Origin: Adiantum capillus-veneris
Lineage: Eukaryota > Streptophyta > Polypodiopsida > Polypodiales > Pteridaceae
Direction of reading: 5' to 3'
Length of the DNA stretch: 60,000 nucleotides
Assembly: GCA_014529385.2 (NCBI GenBank)
Contig: CM043942.1
Coordinates: forward strand, 3,268,501-3,328,500
Position 1 is the stretch's first letter. Every line of letters starts with the position of its first letter. The notes beneath the pieces were generated by a model, which searched no databases, had not been told where the DNA came from, and was given only the letters and a program-made list of their open reading frames with translations. The position numbers and the translations under genes were made by a program. Shown piece by piece: positions 56,091 through 60,000 of this stretch.

Positions 56091-57431
56091 TCACCCGCAC
56101 TTTCCTTCGACCCATTTTACGGTAAGCATATTTGCTTCCCAATTATGCTTTACCCTCGCTTGTCTTAACCAGGGTCTCCCCAAGATAATGTGATAATCCT
56201 GACTATGATCCTCAATATTCAAGACTACTAAGGAAACAGCAAAAGATAAGCCCGCAACATCCAAGACAATGCCCCGAAGTAACCCCACTGGCTGCACTCT
56301 TCTTTGATCTACCATGTGAACTACAAAGGGTGCAAGCTCCCAATCATTGAGTCCAAAATGCTCACAAGCTGCTTGAGTAATAATGTTTACTCCCGCTCCT
56401 CCATCCAATAGTACCTTGTCAATGTATGTCCCATGGTATCTAACTGAAAGCTCCGGAATGCGGGTATCCGTGATTCTATTTGCCGGCAACGGGGCTGAAT
56501 CATCCTCCTCGCCTTCAAATTTCCCGATGGCTACTTCCCACAGCTCTGTGGACTTTTGTCTTAGCAATGCATTATGAAAATTCGGGACCAATTTCAGTAA
56601 TGAATCCAAAGGTACTTGTATTGGCGACATGAGGACCTCTTTCCAAACTGAATTCCAATCCTCCTCTTCTCTAATATCATCCTTATTTCCAGCTTTTCCT
56701 TCCTTTATTTCCAGGCCCACGGCCGGACTTTGTGCCTGAGGTACCCTCTGCAAAAGCATCCGAAAATTTACAGCATAATCCTCCACTGGGAACGACTTCT
56801 GCCGCAGCGTTCGAAGCTTTTCCAAATGTTGAGGGACTGTATTTTCCATTTTAAACCTTCGTAAGAACGCTCTGGATCCTTCATCATATGTCTGAAAATG
56901 ATCATCAGGGTATTCGGACAACCATTTAGCAGCTTTCCCCGAGAGTGTAGATTCAAACACTGATTGTTGATAGAGAGGAATCACCACCCCAGGATGATTC
57001 AATCCATAAGCTTTATTAAATTGGCACAAATGTGCATCAGGGTCTTCTCTCGAAAGACCTCAAAACCGACTATACTTAATGTGAGGATGTGCCATCATCC
57101 CTTGCCCAACTGTACCTCCTCCCGGAAAAAGTTGTCGAACACTAGGAGGTGGGGACAGTGGCGGAGACACCCCCGGATTGCTTTTCGGAGACGTTGGTGG
57201 AGCAACCTGTGTGGGTGAGGGTGAACGTATGACAAGAGGACATGAATGACTGCGTGGAGTATGCCTCGTCCGCCGCAACCGCCTACCACGCATCGAGCTT
57301 GGTGATGGAGATTCAGATTCCTCAGCCTGCGGCGGTGAAGAAAAAACAAATTCATCCAAACCGCCTCTCCTCCGCCGTCTTCCTACAATTGGAACCACAG
57401 GGTCAGGCAGACCCTGCGACCTAGTGCGCAT
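56091..57431 (-). pseudogene. Gypsy gag and aspartic protease
   Basis: Minus strand. The N-terminal part (57431-57060) is Arg/Ser/Pro-rich. A break near 57060 precedes a frame from 57029 to 56091 (312 residues). That frame has gag motifs (FESTLSGKAAKWLSEYPDDH and FLRRFKMENTVPQHLEKLRT), then a retropepsin region: VLLDGGAGVNIIT (catalytic D with G in place of S) and YHIILGRPWLRQA. Protease and gag share one frame. Between 56090 and 55685 I see only weakly coding linker. Confidence 0.78.
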
Positions 57432-57475
57432 GCATATTCATTGCAGGTCGTCCATCACGCATCGTGGTCGCCAGA

Positions 57476-57871
57476 TGTAATGGCTATTGCCCGCACAAGA
57501 GCAATAGGCATTACGGGAATGATTACCCTCAAAATGCCTTACATTATGTGAACATCAAACACATAGAAATAGGATAGAAGATAGTACACAGTACACAGGA
57601 ACAGAACACCTACTACTTCATTCATATGTAATTCGGACACACAGAGTTACAACAGAAGATGTATGGATAACATAAGGTAAAATACATCAAAGACAGGTAT
57701 GCCCCATATACAACAGCTGCTCCAGCGCAGATCGGCAATGGTGCACCCACTCCTCCTGTCCCATGATATCTTGTGAAGAACTGCCGCCATGGCCGCCGCA
57801 TGACACCTGATCCGCAATGTCCATACCTCCGCAGGACCACAAGACCGCATTGTGCGACTTATGCCATAACA
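57476..57871 (-). repeat. 5' LTR of the inserted gypsy element
   Basis: Matches 49221-49616. On the minus strand it is followed by TCTGGCGACCACGATGCG (57475-57458), a plausible primer-binding site starting TGGCGACC. Confidence 0.9.
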
Positions 57872-57996
57872 ATTTCTAGAAACTTCTAGAATCTTCTAGA
57901 TCCTTCTAGATTCTTCTAGAGCCTTCTAGCGATGATATAGGTGATGACATAGGCGATGATTCAAGCAGCGCGACTGACTCTCAAGCATCCATGACA
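57872..57996 (-). repeat. 3' LTR of the chromodomain gypsy element, right part with HSEs
   Basis: Completes the LTR split by the gypsy insertion. Bases 57872-57932 are further heat-shock elements (TTCTAGAAACTTCTAGAATC and following). The minus-strand LTR starts TGTCATGGATGC at 57996, directly after the polypurine tract AAAGGAGGGGGTAA (58010-57997). Confidence 0.8.
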
Positions 57997-58039
57997 TTAC
58001 CCCCTCCTTTACCGACGAGTTCCACGAGGAGTTGTGGTG

Positions 58040-60000
58040 TTCCTTGAGTTGGGCTTCCATGGATGTTGTTGATGGAACTCTTGGACTTTGAGAGATGCAT
58101 GTTGTAGATTGTGTACTGGTTCCCAGGTTTGTTCACTAACATCATAGCCTTTCCAATGCACCAAGTACTGTAACCTGCCACGCGAAACTCAAGAATCTAG
58201 GAATTTCTCGACCTCAAATTTGTCATGTCCTTGAATCTCAACCGGAGGAGGTGGTTGTAGGGCTCTTCCTGGTATCTTAGATGTGTCACAAGGTTCTAGG
58301 ACTGAGACGTGAAAGACCGGATGGATTTTCATGGATGAGGGCAATCGGAGTCGATAGGTTACTGGATTGACTTGACAGATAATTTTAAATGGGCCAAGCC
58401 TTCGATAATCAAGCTTTTGATAGGGACGAGATGAACGCAGATCACATCGGAGGAGCCACACTTTATCCCCTTCCTTGTATTTTGGATGCTGCATGCGATG
58501 GAGATCTGCACTTTCCTTATACTTGGATTGAGCTTCTTTGATATGAATTATAAATTCTTTGTGAATTGCAGATAATTGTTGTGTAAGATGAATAGCAGTT
58601 GGATTCTTGACTTAATAGTGTCTGTGGATATCCTGTTTGGGATGTTGACCATAATTAGCAAAGAATGGAGTGTGACGGGTGGAGGCATGAAAACTGTTAT
58701 TATAGCAAAATTCTGCTAGCGGTAGGAGCTCGACCCAATTATCCTGGTGATAATTGATAGTACAACGGAGATACTGTTCCACAACTTGATTTACTCTCTC
58801 TATTTGTCCATCACTTTGTGAGTGATTGGCTAAGGAGAGGTTGATTTGTACTCCGAGTAGCCTGAATAAGCTTTTCCAAAATCTAGAGATGAATTGTGGG
58901 CCTCAATCAGAAACTATGTCATCCGCTAATCCATGATAACGATAGATATGATGTAGAAAGATTTTGGTCGTACCTTTGCTGGTGATGGTTTTAGTGGTTG
59001 GAATGAAGTGTGCCATTTTTGTAAACCGATCCACGACTACTAAAATGGAGTCAAGTCCTTGTGACAAGGGTAGCTCTACAATGAAATCCATGGAGATGAA
59101 TTACCATGGTTTGGTTGGAATGGGCAAGGGATGGAGTAACCCATGAGGAAAATGACGAGGGGCCTTTGATCTCTTGCAAGTGTCACAAGTGCCTACATAC
59201 TCCTTGACAAGCTTCCACATTTGACCAAAAGTCACGGGAGAGAAGCTCAATTGCCTTATTAACCCCAAAATGCCCTGCTGATGGAAGATCATGCCGTTGT
59301 TGAAGTACCTTCAAGCGTGTTGGTCCTGGTGGAATATAGAGAAGACCCTTATAGTAAATAAGTCCATCAATTTCTTGAAAATCTTCATTAATTTCTTGTC
59401 CTTGTAGTTGTTGTCTAATATTCCGAGCAAGTGGGTCTTTGGCAATTTGCATCTTCACCTTAGAAAGAAAAGTAGAATCTTCACGAGCTTGGATCATGGT
59501 GGCATTTAGCTTAATCTGCTTAGGTTTCAAAATCACTGTCTCTTGTTGATCAAATGTTGCATCGCCTTATCTAGGTGCAAGGTAGGATCTTCTTAATAAG
59601 GCATCTGGCTTAGCTTGTTGACGGCCAGTTCTATAAGAGATAAGAAAATCAAATCTTGATAGGATACCACTCCACCTGGCTTGGCGAAGATTCAAGACGC
59701 GGGATGTCATGAAGTATTCCAAATTCTTGTGATCTGTATAGACAGTGATCTTATGAGGAGCTCCTTCAAGTAGGTGACGTCAAGTGTCAAAGGAGTTGAT
59801 GATTGCTAAGATCTCTTTGTCATGATTTCATAATTGATTTCTGCAGCTGAGAACTTGCGGGAATGAAAAGCCACTAGATGTACTCGACCATCCTCTCCTA
59901 CTTGGGATAGAATAGCACCAAGGGAAAAATCTAAAGCGTTTGTTTCTAGGATGAAAGGATTTGTAGGATCTACGTGAATTAGAATGGGTGCGGTCATGAA
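58040..60000 (-). pseudogene. Chromodomain Ty3/gypsy pol (RNase H, integrase, chromodomain), partial
   Basis: Minus strand, entering from the right edge. RNase H: PFILETNALDFSLGAILSQV and LVAFHSRKFSAAEINYE (59997-59806). Integrase zinc domain: [20 protein letters not shown] and CDTCKRSK. Core: MDFIVELPLSQGLDSILVVV (59091) with VDRFTKMAHFIP, GPQFISRFWKSLF after the stop near 58903, and SDGQIERVNQVVEQYLR. C-terminus: KEGDKVWLLRCDL, YRRLGPFKI and HPVFHVSVLEP. A chromodomain follows ([20 protein letters not shown], 58150-58090), after an in-frame TGA at 58189-58191. This order and the chromodomain mark a chromovirus. Many stops make this copy inactive. Its 3' LTR carries the heat-shock array. Confidence 0.87.

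Larger units (their letters stand above)
49221..57871 (-). mobile_element. Ty3/gypsy retrotransposon inserted in the heat-element LTR
   Basis: Bounded by two 396-bp LTRs in the same orientation. Order on the minus strand is 5' LTR, gag/protease, reverse transcriptase, RNase H, integrase, extra coding region, 3' LTR: the Ty3/gypsy order. Flanks are GTTTC on the left and ATTTC on the right, a five-base target duplication with one mismatch. All coding parts have stops or frameshifts, and a foldback element sits between RT and RNase H. Confidence 0.9.

Overview
This window is repeat-rich nuclear DNA from a land plant. The evidence is spliced genes with GT-AG introns, Ty3/gypsy elements with plant-type domains, a CACTA transposon, LINEs, and many very long (CT)n, (AG)n and (AC)n tracts. 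A fern or lycophyte with a large genome would fit, but nothing here fixes the species. I found no convincing ordinary host gene, no tRNA or rRNA gene and no CRISPR array. Almost everything supportable is a mobile element or a relic of one, and many are nested.

Layout: 1-9.8 kb is low-complexity DNA with decayed LTR-element relics, including a diverged LTR pair at 2.67-6.85 kb. From 9.84 to 33.88 kb lies a three-unit tandem repeat (about 650 bp per unit) split by insertions. Unit B is split by a 16.6-kb DNA transposon (10765-27360) with 33-bp terminal inverted repeats. Unit C is split by a 5'-truncated LINE (minus strand), which is itself split by a 2.9-kb CACTA element (28699-31588) with a TCC target duplication. 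The 16.6-kb transposon contains a second, nearly full-length LINE and a block of microsatellites with GC-rich hairpins. From 34.15 to 37.5 kb is a truncated gypsy element (LTR, gag, protease). From 38.46 to 43.33 kb is an element with 1.71-kb LTRs and almost no coding capacity. From 43.3 to 48.6 kb is mostly unassigned. From 48.6 to 60 kb a minus-strand gypsy element (49221-57871, matching 396-bp LTRs) is inserted in the 3' LTR of a chromodomain gypsy element that runs off the right edge. That LTR carries a dense array of heat-shock elements upstream of a TATA box.

The most striking object is the 16.6-kb transposon. Besides a four-exon transposase (now with two stop codons) and two unrecognised minus-strand genes, it encodes a histone H3-like protein with cenH3-like features. 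In the same reading frame, across phase-consistent introns, follow a Ulp1/SENP-type cysteine protease, an acidic linker and an NIF/FCP1-like HAD phosphatase. This suggests an element carrying its own chromatin protein plus a SUMO-protease-like and a phosphatase-like module. Functions are inferred from sequence motifs only, and this copy is decayed.
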